Shown: positions 1 to 8,513 of the stretch, one piece after another
Layout of the letters: each line of letters opens with the position of its first letter
Position numbering within the stretch: position 1 is the stretch's first letter
Assembly: GCA_001717545.1 (NCBI GenBank)
Contig: CP017039.1
Coordinates: 186,001-250,000 of the forward strand
From: Anaerolineaceae bacterium oral taxon 439
GTDB lineage: Bacteria > Chloroflexota > Anaerolineae > Anaerolineales > Anaerolineaceae
Length of the DNA: 64,000 nt
Reading direction: 5' to 3'
Notes under the pieces: model-generated
What the model was told of the DNA's origin: nothing
Database searches by the model: none
Seen by the model: the letters and a program-made list of their open reading frames with translations, nothing else
Translations under genes and position numbers: made by a program

Positions 1-2
1 AA

Positions 3-116
3 TGGGACACAGTAAAATCCAACGTCTTTGCAAGGACAGCAATCCGGGATATCCAGAGCTTGTCGGAGGTGCGGCCGCTGAAAGAAATTGTTGTGCTATT
101 TGAGCAAGGACGATAG
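3..116 (+). CDS. C-terminal end of an unidentified protein (partial)
   Basis: An open frame enters from the left edge and ends at a TAG at 114-116, giving about 37 residues ending in VVLFEQGR. It is rich in charged and aliphatic residues and looks like the end of a helical domain. I do not recognise the family. It could also be chance open sequence, because only the last 114 bases are visible. It lies upstream of, and on the same strand as, the TetR gene. Confidence 0.3.
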   Translation, partial: WDTVKSNVFARTAIRDIQSLSEVRPLKEIVVLFEQGR

Positions 117-151
117 TTTTCACAAATATATAACGAGATTCAAGCAAGCAC

Positions 152-180
152 TTGATTTATTTCGCAGAATCTGATAGACT
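152..180 (+). promoter_or_regulatory. Candidate promoter of the TetR operon
   Basis: TTGATT (152-157) and TAGACT (175-180) are separated by exactly 17 bases, 20 bases before the proposed ATG of the TetR gene. The match to sigma-70 boxes is moderate. A TetR repressor would be expected to bind near here, but I see no convincing palindrome. Confidence 0.4.
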
Positions 181-200
181 CATTCTATGAATCCTGGCGA

Positions 201-806
201 ATGCACAGAAACGGATGTCGTGTCTTGAACGAAGAAAAGAAAACCGAAAAGAGAAGGGAAATCATCGGCGTCTGCCTTGACTGCTTTGTTGAAAAGGGGT
301 TGACCGTTACCACGACAAAAGACCTCTGTACGGCGGCAAAGCTGCAAAACGGCGGCATCTATTATTACTTCTCCACCAAAGAAGAAATCGTTCTTGCTTG
401 TGTCGAGGAAGCGATCAGCCGAATTGAAAAAGGTGCGTTCAACATCGTGCTGGAAGATATCAGCGACATCAAAAGCATGATGAACCATCTTGGCGAACTG
501 GCGGATAAAATGTCGCCGACCATGCGCTTTCTGGTCAGTGTCTGCGTGTCGCGGGAATACGGAGAAAAGGTAAAGCCTTCCCTCGTTCGGCTTGCGGCAA
601 GATATCCCTATTACACAGGCAGAATTGCGGAGATTCTCGGCTGTTCTGACGAAGAGGTTGAGCCATTCGCTCATCTACTGATTCTTTCTATCAACAATTA
701 TATGATATTTGCCGAGCGGGCGCTGTTTGGCCCGCAGATCGAGGCGGTCAAAAAAGAGCTGTTGAGGCTTGGCGCAAGAAAGAAAAAAAAGGAGGGAGAT
801 CAATAA
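201..806 (+). CDS. TetR/AcrR family transcriptional regulator
   Basis: A 201-residue regulator, normal length for TetR. Residues about 15-65 form the DNA-binding domain: a first helix (EKRREIIGVCLDCF) followed by the recognition-helix signature GGIYYYFSTKEEIV that is typical of TetR/AcrR. The rest is the helical ligand-binding and dimerisation domain, which diverges too much to name a ligand. The ATG at 201 has no clear ribosome-binding site, and a TTG at 225 is a possible alternative. It lies 77 bases upstream of, and co-directional with, the DUF1254 and alkylsulfatase genes. By context it probably controls them, with the ligand perhaps an alkyl sulfate or other amphiphile. That last step is inference. 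Confidence 0.88.
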   Translation: MHRNGCRVLNEEKKTEKRREIIGVCLDCFVEKGLTVTTTKDLCTAAKLQNGGIYYYFSTKEEIVLACVEEAISRIEKGAFNIVLEDISDIKSMMNHLGELADKMSPTMRFLVSVCVSREYGEKVKPSLVRLAARYPYYTGRIAEILGCSDEEVEPFAHLLILSINNYMIFAERALFGPQIEAVKKELLRLGARKKKKEGDQ

Positions 807-883
807 GCGTCGCACAGAAAAAGTAAAAACACAAAGTTTCAAGTAATAATCTGAATTATAAAAGGATAAACAGGAAGAACAAA

Positions 884-2257
884 ATGAAAAAGATACTTGC
901 AATACCTCTATCGGCGCTCACGCTGCTTTCCAGCGGACTTCTTTTCATCTGCTCTGCCGAAAAAATACAGCCGGATGCAGACGCCGTGTGGAAAATGGTC
1001 AGCGAGGCGTACATCTATGCGCTCCCACTGGTGCTCACGAACGCAACCAAAACATTATCGACCAATACGGACGGGACCATGGAAAGCCGTGCGCCTGTCA
1101 ATCAGTTCAACCACGCAGAAAAGCTGGCGGACGCCTCTTTCCGCACCGTCGTGACGCCGAACGTCGATACGGTCTATTCACAGGCCTGGCTCGACATCAG
1201 CGCAGAACCCATGATCTACGTCCTGCCGGAAACGGATCGTTTCTGCAACGTGCAGCTTCTGGACGCATGGACGAACACCGCTGCCGTGCTGGACAAGGCT
1301 GGCGCATACGCCATCGCACTTCCAGGTTGGGAGGGTGAACTGCCCGACGGCGTAACGCGCGTAGACGTGCCGACCGCAACGGTATGGTCGATCGCCCGCG
1401 TTGTGCTGTCCGGGGACGAGGACCTCCCCAATGTTTATGCCATTCAGGAGCAAATGCAGCTTCTTCCTCTCTCGGCCTATGGTCAGGAGGGAACATACAC
1501 TGCGCCAGTGGGAACGTATGCGAAAGAAAATGAGTTTGTTCCCGTAAAAAAGGTCCTTTCCATGACACCGGCGGAATTTTTCAATACGGCAAACGCGCTG
1601 ATGCAGGTCAATCCGCCCGCCGAAGCTGATGCGGAACTGCTGAAAAAGCTCTCCACCATCAACGTGGGAGCTGGCATGAGCTTCGATGCTTCCATTCTCG
1701 GAGAGAACGCCGCAGAACACTGGACGCAGATGCTCCAGGAGCTTCGCGCCACGCTTACTGCCGACGGCGTAAAGTATGCACAGAAGCTCGGCCAGTGGAT
1801 CTATTACGGCAAGCCTATCGGCGACTTTGGGGCGGAGTATACCTACCGCGCTTTGGTGGCGCTGGTGGGACTGGGAGCCAACACGGTGGATGTAGCGATC
1901 TATCCCAAGACCGAAGTGGATGAAAACGGCGCAGCGCTGAGCGGAGAAAAGACCTATACGCTCCACTTTGAATCCCTGCCTCCCACACTGGAAAGGGGCT
2001 TCTGGTCTGTGACCGCATATGGTGGGAATGACTTTCTCATCGACAATCCAATCAATCGCTACTGCATCAACGACCGCTCTGCGTTCAAGTTGAACGAGAA
2101 CGGGACGCTGGATATTGTCCTGTCGAAGGAAGCGCCGGAGGATACCTCCAACTGGCTGCCTGTCTCTGACGGGGAATTTCATCTATTCATGCGAATTTAT
2201 GTGCCGGATATGGCTGCGTTGGATACGTGGCAGCCACCCGCCATTCGCGAACAATAG
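884..2257 (+). CDS. Secreted DUF1254/DUF1214 domain protein
   Basis: A 457-residue protein. An N-terminal signal sequence (KKILAIPLSALTLLSSGLLF) is followed by a DUF1254 domain (about residues 35-180) with the characteristic VTPNVDTVYSQAWLD and a later C-terminal DUF1214 domain containing RGFWSVTAYGGNDFLIDNP. Proteins of this architecture are common in bacteria and have no firmly known activity. The Cys near the end of the hydrophobic stretch is not in a good lipobox, so a cleaved secreted protein is more likely than a lipoprotein. The next gene, an exported alkylsulfatase, starts 22 bases downstream, so the two are probably co-transcribed under the TetR regulator. The start is supported by the signal peptide beginning at this ATG and by the AGGAAG-type site upstream. 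Confidence 0.85.
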   Translation: MKKILAIPLSALTLLSSGLLFICSAEKIQPDADAVWKMVSEAYIYALPLVLTNATKTLSTNTDGTMESRAPVNQFNHAEKLADASFRTVVTPNVDTVYSQAWLDISAEPMIYVLPETDRFCNVQLLDAWTNTAAVLDKAGAYAIALPGWEGELPDGVTRVDVPTATVWSIARVVLSGDEDLPNVYAIQEQMQLLPLSAYGQEGTYTAPVGTYAKENEFVPVKKVLSMTPAEFFNTANALMQVNPPAEADAELLKKLSTINVGAGMSFDASILGENAAEHWTQMLQELRATLTADGVKYAQKLGQWIYYGKPIGDFGAEYTYRALVALVGLGANTVDVAIYPKTEVDENGAALSGEKTYTLHFESLPPTLERGFWSVTAYGGNDFLIDNPINRYCINDRSAFKLNENGTLDIVLSKEAPEDTSNWLPVSDGEFHLFMRIYVPDMAALDTWQPPAIREQ

Positions 2258-2279
2258 GAAAACAGAGGAAGAAAAAATT

Positions 2280-4325
2280 ATGAAACGCATCACATCTACA
2301 CTTCTCATATCGGCGCTGCTACTGTCCTGCGCTGCCTTCACACAAATTGGAAATTTAGAGCAGAAGACAAAACAAACAGACCTCGGACTGACCACTGAAG
2401 TAAAACCCGCTACGGAGTTTACAGCAAAGGCAAATGCCGCAGTCTATGACGAACTCGACTTCGATGACAAGCAGGAATACGAGTTCGCCACCCGCGGCCT
2501 GATCGACGCTCCGGAAACGCTGGAGCTGAAGGACGAAGACGGGAAGATCCTATGGAGTCAGGAAGCCTATGCGTTTCTGGATGACTACGAAAAAGCGCCC
2601 GACAGCGTGAACCCCAGCCTTTGGGAGAACACGAAGAACAATCATGCCTATGGACTTTTTGAGGTGACTGAGGGTATCTATCAGGTTCGCGGCTACGACA
2701 TGTCAAACCTCACGGTTGTCAAGGGAGATACGGGCTGGATCGTCTTCGACACGCTGATGAGCGTGGAGTGCAGCCAGGCCGCCATGCAGCTGATTGAAAA
2801 AAATCTGGGCAAGTTCCCAGTCAAAGCCGTCATTATTTCCCATTCCCACGTCGACCATTTCGGCGGCATTGCCGGCGTGATGGCAAAAGAGAACAAGGCG
2901 GACGAGACGCTTTCCATTGAGGAGCAGCTTGCCAGCGGTAAGATCCCCGTCATCACTCCTGTGGACTTTACCGAGCACTCTGTGAAGGAAAACGTCTATG
3001 CTGGCAGGGGTATGGGTCGCCGCAGTAATTACCAGTACGGCGTCCTGCTGACCCCCGGCGTGACCGGCAAGCTGGCGCAGGGCATCGGCATGGGGCAATC
3101 TACCGGTACAGTGTCGTTCATCACGCCCAGCTATGAGATTAAGAAATCCGGCGAAAAGCTGACGATCGACGGCGTGGAACTGGAATTTCAACTCACACCG
3201 GGCACAGAAGCCCCCGCCGAAATGAATACGTGGCTGCCGCAGTATCATGCGCTGTGGATGGCGGAAAACTGCACCGGAACGCTCCACAACCTCTATACGT
3301 TGCGCGGTGCTGAGGTTCGCGACGGCGCGGCATGGGCAAGCTATATCACCGAGGCAATTTCCCTCTACGGGAAGGATGTGGAAGTCACCTTCCAGTCTCA
3401 CAACTGGCCGCACTGGGGCAACGAAGTGGTGAATGATTATATGGTCAACACTGCGGCAGTATATAAGTATATCAACGATCAGACTCTGACCTATATCAAC
3501 CAAGGCTACACAAGCGATGAGATTTCCAACATGATCAAGCTGCCGGAGGCGCTGAACAAAATCTGGTACACCCGCCAGTACTACGGGACGGTTGCACATA
3601 ACGCCAAGGCGGTCTATCAGAAGTTCATGGGCTGGTATGACAGCAATCCCGTCAATCTGAACCCCCTCATGCCCAGTGACAGCGCGAAGAAATGGGTGGA
3701 GTATCTGGGCGATACCGATAAGGTGCTGCAAATGGCAAAGGCAGACTTTGACAAGGGCGAGTACCAGTGGGTAGCCGAGGTCACGAACACTATCGTTTTT
3801 GCCGATCCGACGAACACCGACGCACGGATGCTGTGTGCTGACGCGCTGGAGCAGCTGGGGTATCAGGCGGAGTCCGGCCCGTGGCGCAACGAGTACCTGA
3901 CTGGCGCGCAGGAGCTGCGCCATGGCAATGCCAATTTCACCGCTTCCACCAAGAGCACTGATGACATGGTCAAGGAGCTTTCCGCACCTATGCTGTTTGA
4001 CTATATGGCCATCGTTATGGATAAGCAGGCGTTTGCAGACTACGACTTTACTATGAATGTGACGCTGCCCGACTTAGGCGAGCAGCATATGCTCCGCGTA
4101 AAGAACGGCGTGCTGCTGGTATACGCAGATACGCTGTCCGACGGGGCAGACGTGTCCATCACCTGCCCGAAGAACGCACTCTTTGCGATCCTGACCAACA
4201 ATCAGGAAGCGGTCGCGCAGGCTGTCAAGGTCGAGGGCAACGCCGAGCTGCTGACGCTGATGATGGAGAATATGAACCAGTTCCCGGTCGGCGAAAACAA
4301 TCCGTTCAACATTATCGAGCCGTAA
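2280..4325 (+). CDS. Alkyl/aryl-sulfatase, metallo-beta-lactamase fold (SdsA-like)
   Basis: A 681-residue sulfatase of the SdsA1/Pdsa family, which hydrolyses primary alkyl sulfates such as dodecyl sulfate to alcohol and sulfate. The metal motif HSHVDHFGG begins at residue 188. The family signature APAEMNTWLPQYHALW, then AENCTGTLHNLYTLRG, carries further metal and substrate residues. An alkylsulfatase dimerisation region follows, and a C-terminal SCP2-like domain (about 560-681) should bind the alkyl chain. The ATG at 2280 is chosen because it follows AGAGGAAG and opens a signal sequence. LLLSC at residues 13-17 is a possible lipobox, so the enzyme may be a surface lipoprotein. The open frame continues upstream into the previous gene but without a plausible start. 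Confidence 0.92.
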   Translation: MKRITSTLLISALLLSCAAFTQIGNLEQKTKQTDLGLTTEVKPATEFTAKANAAVYDELDFDDKQEYEFATRGLIDAPETLELKDEDGKILWSQEAYAFLDDYEKAPDSVNPSLWENTKNNHAYGLFEVTEGIYQVRGYDMSNLTVVKGDTGWIVFDTLMSVECSQAAMQLIEKNLGKFPVKAVIISHSHVDHFGGIAGVMAKENKADETLSIEEQLASGKIPVITPVDFTEHSVKENVYAGRGMGRRSNYQYGVLLTPGVTGKLAQGIGMGQSTGTVSFITPSYEIKKSGEKLTIDGVELEFQLTPGTEAPAEMNTWLPQYHALWMAENCTGTLHNLYTLRGAEVRDGAAWASYITEAISLYGKDVEVTFQSHNWPHWGNEVVNDYMVNTAAVYKYINDQTLTYINQGYTSDEISNMIKLPEALNKIWYTRQYYGTVAHNAKAVYQKFMGWYDSNPVNLNPLMPSDSAKKWVEYLGDTDKVLQMAKADFDKGEYQWVAEVTNTIVFADPTNTDARMLCADALEQLGYQAESGPWRNEYLTGAQELRHGNANFTASTKSTDDMVKELSAPMLFDYMAIVMDKQAFADYDFTMNVTLPDLGEQHMLRVKNGVLLVYADTLSDGADVSITCPKNALFAILTNNQEAVAQAVKVEGNAELLTLMMENMNQFPVGENNPFNIIEP

Positions 4326-4364
4326 CGGCTTTATCGGTCGAACACACACAACATTAATAGAACG

Positions 4365-4409
4365 GGGCTGCTGCAGAAAGCCGTAAAAGCTTTCATACAG
4401 CAGCCCTTT
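4365..4409 (+). terminator. Likely rho-independent terminator after the sulfatase gene
   Basis: GGGCTGCTG (4365-4373) pairs with CAGCAGCCC (4398-4406), followed by TTT. The loop holds an additional small AAAG/CTTT pairing. The T-run is short, so termination may be partial. Confidence 0.6.
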
Positions 4410-4454
4410 GCGAATACATCCGGTTCAGTTAATTCTGAAGATATCTCCTGTATA

Positions 4455-4655
4455 TTAAAATATCAATAATTTCGAACTCATTTTAAATGACGATATTTGC
4501 AGCGCAATATAGAAAATCCATCTGTTTCCGTAGGCAGACAGATTTTCCTTTGCCTTATGGTCATTCAGCACGCCATAATCCATCAGCCGACAATAATAAG
4601 ATTGGATTACTTCCTTTTTGAACCGATTCAGCCAATCAGGTTTTCTTAATTTTGC
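4455..4655 (-). pseudogene. Possible remnant of an unidentified coding sequence
   Basis: The long gap 4326-4881 is mostly AT-rich. On the minus strand it holds an open frame of 66 codons with protein-like composition (it includes KPDWLNRFKKE and MDYGVLNDHKAKENL) but no good start codon and no ribosome site. This looks like the tail of a decayed gene. I cannot name the family, and chance cannot be excluded. Apart from this and the terminator, the gap holds only the upstream region of the DeoR gene. Confidence 0.3.
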
Positions 4656-4881
4656 TTATTTTTTTGTTTGCTTTCATATTCTAACATATGCCAAGGTAAA
4701 TGAAAGAATCCGAATGTCATAAAATCTACAGAACCGTAATAATACAGACATGATGTTTGTCGTGAAGCACGAGTATTAACGACGCTTTGATCATTTTTGA
4801 CAACCCACGGTAAAATTGAAAACACAATGTTTCCAACTTTTTTGTAATTATCGCGAAAAAAATCGGAAACGAGGATGCCAG

Positions 4882-5661
4882 ATGCTTGCCGAAGAACGAA
4901 AAATAAAAATTATAGAATTACTGTCGCATCAAAATACGATTTCAGTGAATGAGATCGGGAAGGTTCTTAACGCAACAAGCGTAACAATCCGAAAAGATCT
5001 ATCGGAATTAGAGTCCGAGGGAAAATTACAGCGGATTCACGGCGGAGCGATTGCGATTGAAAAAGTCGGGGAAATCTTTAAAGATAAAGACTTGGAAATC
5101 CGCGCGCCGAAAGAAAAAAAAGCGATAGCCAGATATGCCTATGGGTTCATTGAAAATAACGACACAATCCTGCTGGATTCGTCTACGACGGCCAGAGAAT
5201 TAACAAAACTGATCCAGACGGGCGGCAAGAAAAACCTGACGATTTTCACGAACTCGATCTATAACGCGATGATCCTATCAGAGAACGAAAGCTGCAATTT
5301 AGTGATGATCGGAGGCACAATTAATCCCTCCTTACGCTTTGCGACCGGTCATTTCTCCGAAGATTTCATATCGCGGGTACGAGTCGACAAGTGCTTCCTG
5401 GGGACCAATGGTATCGACAGAGAGTTTGGATTTTCCGTGACAAATATAGAAGACGCAAGCTTAAAACGAAAAATGGTCGAGTCTTCCAGGCAGCTTTATA
5501 TATTAGCGGATTCGTCAAAATTTAACAAAGTCTACCTGATGACCTTTGCAAAATTTAACGAATCGCTTACCGCATTGATAACCGATTCAAAAATTTCAAA
5601 CCAGATTATCCAACAATACAATCCGATTTGCAACCTGCTGTTAGCTCCGATCGCAAATTAA
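4882..5661 (+). CDS. DeoR/GlpR family transcriptional regulator
   Basis: A 259-residue regulator. Residues 1-60 are the DeoR winged helix, beginning MLAEERKIKIIELL and including VTIRKDLSELESEGKLQRIHGG. Residues about 75-250 are the DeoR sensor domain, related to ribose-5-phosphate isomerase, with DSSTTARELT and FLGTNGID as typical phosphosugar-site segments. These proteins usually repress sugar catabolic operons and are released by a phosphorylated sugar. The ATG at 4882 is preferred over the upstream in-frame ATG at 4816 because the conserved domain starts there and GAGG lies eight bases upstream. No sugar gene lies directly beside it: the next genes converge from the other strand. Its target is therefore unknown. 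It is richer in A+T than the purine operon that follows. Confidence 0.9.
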   Translation: MLAEERKIKIIELLSHQNTISVNEIGKVLNATSVTIRKDLSELESEGKLQRIHGGAIAIEKVGEIFKDKDLEIRAPKEKKAIARYAYGFIENNDTILLDSSTTARELTKLIQTGGKKNLTIFTNSIYNAMILSENESCNLVMIGGTINPSLRFATGHFSEDFISRVRVDKCFLGTNGIDREFGFSVTNIEDASLKRKMVESSRQLYILADSSKFNKVYLMTFAKFNESLTALITDSKISNQIIQQYNPICNLLLAPIAN

Positions 5662-5694
5662 CCTCTTTATAAAAATCGTTCGCGTTTTCATTTA

Positions 5695-6486
5695 TTAACT
5701 ATTTGCGTCTGGTTCCATGGTCATTATCTGAACGTTTGTAATATATTTATCCCGATCCTTCTCGACAAACTGATCGATGACATTGAAGTTGATCAGCTCG
5801 TCGGCAAAGCGTCCCTCCGGAACCGCCCGCCGCATCCGCGACGCCGTCTCCCCGATCGTTTCGTACGATCCGCAATGATACCCGCAGAGATACTTCCCCG
5901 CCGGAATCGTGAGCACCTGCGTATCCGTTTTCATAACCCAATCCCGCTCATCGTAAGACTGCGTCGACGAATAAATCAGCGCCCCGAACGTCTTCCCGCC
6001 CGCAGCGTCGTAAAACGCGATCGTCGGGAAAAAATAGAACGAATCGTCCCGATACAGCGTATCTTCGACCCCCAGCCGGATATACTCCCGATCCGGGAAC
6101 TCGATAACGCGTATCTCGCTCAGGTCCCCGATTTTTTCGATCTCACGCTCGATAAACTGAATCTTCCGCTGGATAATATGATCCGTCTTCAACAGCTCGT
6201 CAACCTGCCGCTGGATCTCGCTGGAACGCTTCTTCAGGATTTCCAAAGACGAATCCGACGTCAGGTTATCAAAATACCCCTGAATATCGGACAGAGAATG
6301 CCCGATCCGGCGCATGTAACGGATCGAGGCCAGCTTATATACCTGGTCAAACGTATAGAAACGCCGTCCGGTCCAGGCGTCCCGAAAAGCAGGTTTAAAC
6401 AAGCCGATCGTATCGTAAAACCGGAGCGTCTGAACGTTCAGCCCGAAAAGCTTGCTGAACTCGCCGACCGTATACCGTTCTTTCAT
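5695..6486 (-). CDS. MerR family regulator with effector-binding domain (BmrR-like)
   Basis: About 263 residues. The N-terminal MerR winged helix includes YTVGEFSKLFGLNVQTLRFY and DAWTGRRFYTF. It is followed by a dimerisation coiled coil (about 80-125) and a C-terminal effector domain of the BmrR/GyrI type (about 130-260), which binds small organic molecules. This is the last gene of the nucleoside-transport operon, 18 bases after the second permease gene. The operon promoter has the 19-bp spacer and central dyad that MerR proteins remodel, so self-regulated activation of the whole operon by a purine-like ligand is the natural reading (inference). The start is uncertain: ATG at 6486 is chosen over an in-frame TTG at 6498, which sits too close to AAAGGG. 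Confidence 0.88.
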   Translation of the reverse strand: MKERYTVGEFSKLFGLNVQTLRFYDTIGLFKPAFRDAWTGRRFYTFDQVYKLASIRYMRRIGHSLSDIQGYFDNLTSDSSLEILKKRSSEIQRQVDELLKTDHIIQRKIQFIEREIEKIGDLSEIRVIEFPDREYIRLGVEDTLYRDDSFYFFPTIAFYDAAGGKTFGALIYSSTQSYDERDWVMKTDTQVLTIPAGKYLCGYHCGSYETIGETASRMRRAVPEGRFADELINFNVIDQFVEKDRDKYITNVQIMTMEPDANS

Positions 6487-6504
6487 TTCATCACACAACC
6501 CTTT

Positions 6505-7440
6505 CTATCGGCTGCCGCGCTGATACGGAACGCCCAGCGCCGCCGGATCCGCGTTCTTTCCCGCCGAGAAAAACAGGACGAAAACCGCGGCAATATACGG
6601 AAGAATCGAAAACGCCTGCGACGGGATCGGGATATTCATCGTCTGAAGCTGGAACTGAATCGCATCGGCGAACCCGATAATCAGCGCGGAAAGGAAGATC
6701 CGGACCGGTTCGCGCCGTCCGAGGATCACTGCGACAATCGCCATGTAACCCTTCCCGCGCGTAATATCCTCCATGAAAAAACCCAGCTGCGCCAGGGTAA
6801 AATACGCCCCTGCCAGTCCGCCCAAAACCCCATTCGCCAGACACGCAGCATATCGAACGCGGTAAACGTTCAGCCCGGCGGTATCCGCGGCGCGGGGATG
6901 TTCCCCCACCGCGGTAATGATAACGCCCCATTCCGTTTTCCGATACAAAAACAGGAAAACGAAAATCAGGACCATCGTCAGATACACAAAAATATTATGT
7001 GAAAACAGGACCGTCCCCAGAAACGGAATCCGGGAGAGAAGCGGAAGCGGAAAACTCTGAACCGTGGAACACTGCGGCAGAACCGAGCTCCGGCCAAACG
7101 ATAGAAGGAAAAGAAACCCGGTCAGCCCCAGCGCGAAAAAATTCAGCGCCAGCCCGACGATCGTCTGATTCGCGCGGAACCGGATACAAAGCAGCGCATG
7201 GATCATCGCGATAACCGCGCCGGCCAGAATTCCCGCTGAGATCCCCAACGCTAAGCTATCGGTAAAAAACGTCGTGATAAAAGAAGCGAACGCGCCGCAG
7301 AGCATAATCGCTTCCAGCCCCAGATTCAGGATCCCGGCGCGCTCCGAAAGCGCTTCGCCCAGTCCGGCGATCGTCAGCGGCGCCGCCATGCGAATACAGG
7401 CCGCAAGGATATTTTCGATGAATAAAATCGCCGCCGTCAT
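6505..7440 (-). CDS. Nucleoside-type ABC transporter permease (BmpC/NupQ-like)
   Basis: A 311-residue multi-spanning inner-membrane permease. The opening contains ERAGILNLGLEAIMLCGAF, a signature of the branched-chain/BMP-type permeases of purine nucleoside importers. Eight or more hydrophobic segments follow. Its start overlaps the end of the other permease gene by ATGA (7437-7440), so the two are translationally coupled and probably form a heterodimeric channel. The substrate is inferred from the operon: a BMP-family binding protein and an 8-oxoguanine-deaminase-like enzyme point to purine nucleosides or bases. Confidence 0.9.
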   Translation of the reverse strand: MTAAILFIENILAACIRMAAPLTIAGLGEALSERAGILNLGLEAIMLCGAFASFITTFFTDSLALGISAGILAGAVIAMIHALLCIRFRANQTIVGLALNFFALGLTGFLFLLSFGRSSVLPQCSTVQSFPLPLLSRIPFLGTVLFSHNIFVYLTMVLIFVFLFLYRKTEWGVIITAVGEHPRAADTAGLNVYRVRYAACLANGVLGGLAGAYFTLAQLGFFMEDITRGKGYMAIVAVILGRREPVRIFLSALIIGFADAIQFQLQTMNIPIPSQAFSILPYIAAVFVLFFSAGKNADPAALGVPYQRGSR

Positions 7441-8495
7441 GCTACCCCCTCTTCTTCCTTCTTCTCCAGCGCCGAAATAAAAGCGTCCTTAGCCATCAGC
7501 AGCAGCACGATCGCGCCCAAAATAATCGACGAAATCGCGGACGGAACGTTCCCAGCGCGCTGCATCGACAGCGAACCGACCTGAATCGCGGAAATCGCCA
7601 GCCCGGAAACGATAATACCTGACGGATGATTCTTCCCCAACAGCGCGACAATCACCGCCAGATACCCGTAGCCGGGCGAAATTCCTTCGATCAGGTGATG
7701 ATGCAGCCCGGTTATTTCGACGAACCCCGCGATCCCTGCAAGGCCCCCGCTGACCATCGACGTAAACAGGATCGTCCCAGCGACCGATACCCCGGCGCAC
7801 TGGCACGCGCGCGGGTTCATCCCAACCGCGCGAACCTTGAACCCGATCGCCGTGTAATAAATCAGGACGTACGAAACCAACGCGCAGGCAATCGCGATCA
7901 GGAAACCGCTATGCAGCCGAGTTCCCGGGATTAACACGCTCAGCTCCGCCGATTTCGGGAGATCCGGCGAAACGGGAAAATAATTCGCCGGATCTTTAAG
8001 AACCGTCTGAAGCGTGATCCCGACGATTCCGATCGCGATATAGTTGAACATGATCGTATTGATCACCTCGGAAATCCCGAACTTCGCCTTCAGCACCCCG
8101 GGGATCAGCGACCAGACGCCGCCGGAAAGAAAGCTGAGCAGGAAGCAGGCCGTCAGCAGGAGCGGACGGGGCAGCGCCGGAAACGACAGCGCGGCGGCCG
8201 TCGCGGCGATCGCGCCGATATACAGCTGACCTTCCGCGCCGATACTGATAAATCCGCTCTGAAACGCGAAGGAAACGCCGAGCCCGGCTAAAATCAGCGG
8301 CGTCGCCTTTACGAAAACCTCGGAGACCGCGTACGACGACCCGCTGATCCCGCGGAGAAACCCGCCGAACGCGACGTCGAACCGGCTTCCCGAAAGATAA
8401 ACCAGAACGACCGTCAGCCCCGCGGCAATCGCGGCGATCAGCAGCAGCGCGATCAATTCGTTTTTTCTCCGACGTTTAGAAAACCTGCGATCCAT
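7437..8495 (-). CDS. Nucleoside-type ABC transporter permease (BmpB/NupP-like)
   Basis: A 352-residue membrane permease with a basic cytoplasmic N-terminus (DRRFSKRRRKNE) before the first membrane segment. It contains AFQSGFISIGAEGQLYIGA, typical of this permease class, and about ten hydrophobic segments. GAGGGAAC precedes the ATG. It lies 18 bases after the ATPase gene and is coupled to the second permease. Together with the ATPase and binding lipoprotein it makes a complete importer. Confidence 0.9.
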   Translation of the reverse strand: MDRRFSKRRRKNELIALLLIAAIAAGLTVVLVYLSGSRFDVAFGGFLRGISGSSYAVSEVFVKATPLILAGLGVSFAFQSGFISIGAEGQLYIGAIAATAAALSFPALPRPLLLTACFLLSFLSGGVWSLIPGVLKAKFGISEVINTIMFNYIAIGIVGITLQTVLKDPANYFPVSPDLPKSAELSVLIPGTRLHSGFLIAIACALVSYVLIYYTAIGFKVRAVGMNPRACQCAGVSVAGTILFTSMVSGGLAGIAGFVEITGLHHHLIEGISPGYGYLAVIVALLGKNHPSGIIVSGLAISAIQVGSLSMQRAGNVPSAISSIILGAIVLLLMAKDAFISALEKKEEEGVA

Positions 8496-8513
8496 CGTTC
8501 CGTTCCCTCTCGC

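Noticed and set aside
1178-2182. Long minus-strand open frame opposite the DUF1254 gene
   Set aside because: It has no recognisable domain, and the plus-strand protein is clearly a real family member. It is a shadow of a GC-rich gene.
2703-3923. 406-residue minus-strand open frame opposite the alkylsulfatase
   Set aside because: The sulfatase motifs are on the plus strand; the opposite frame has biased composition and no domain.
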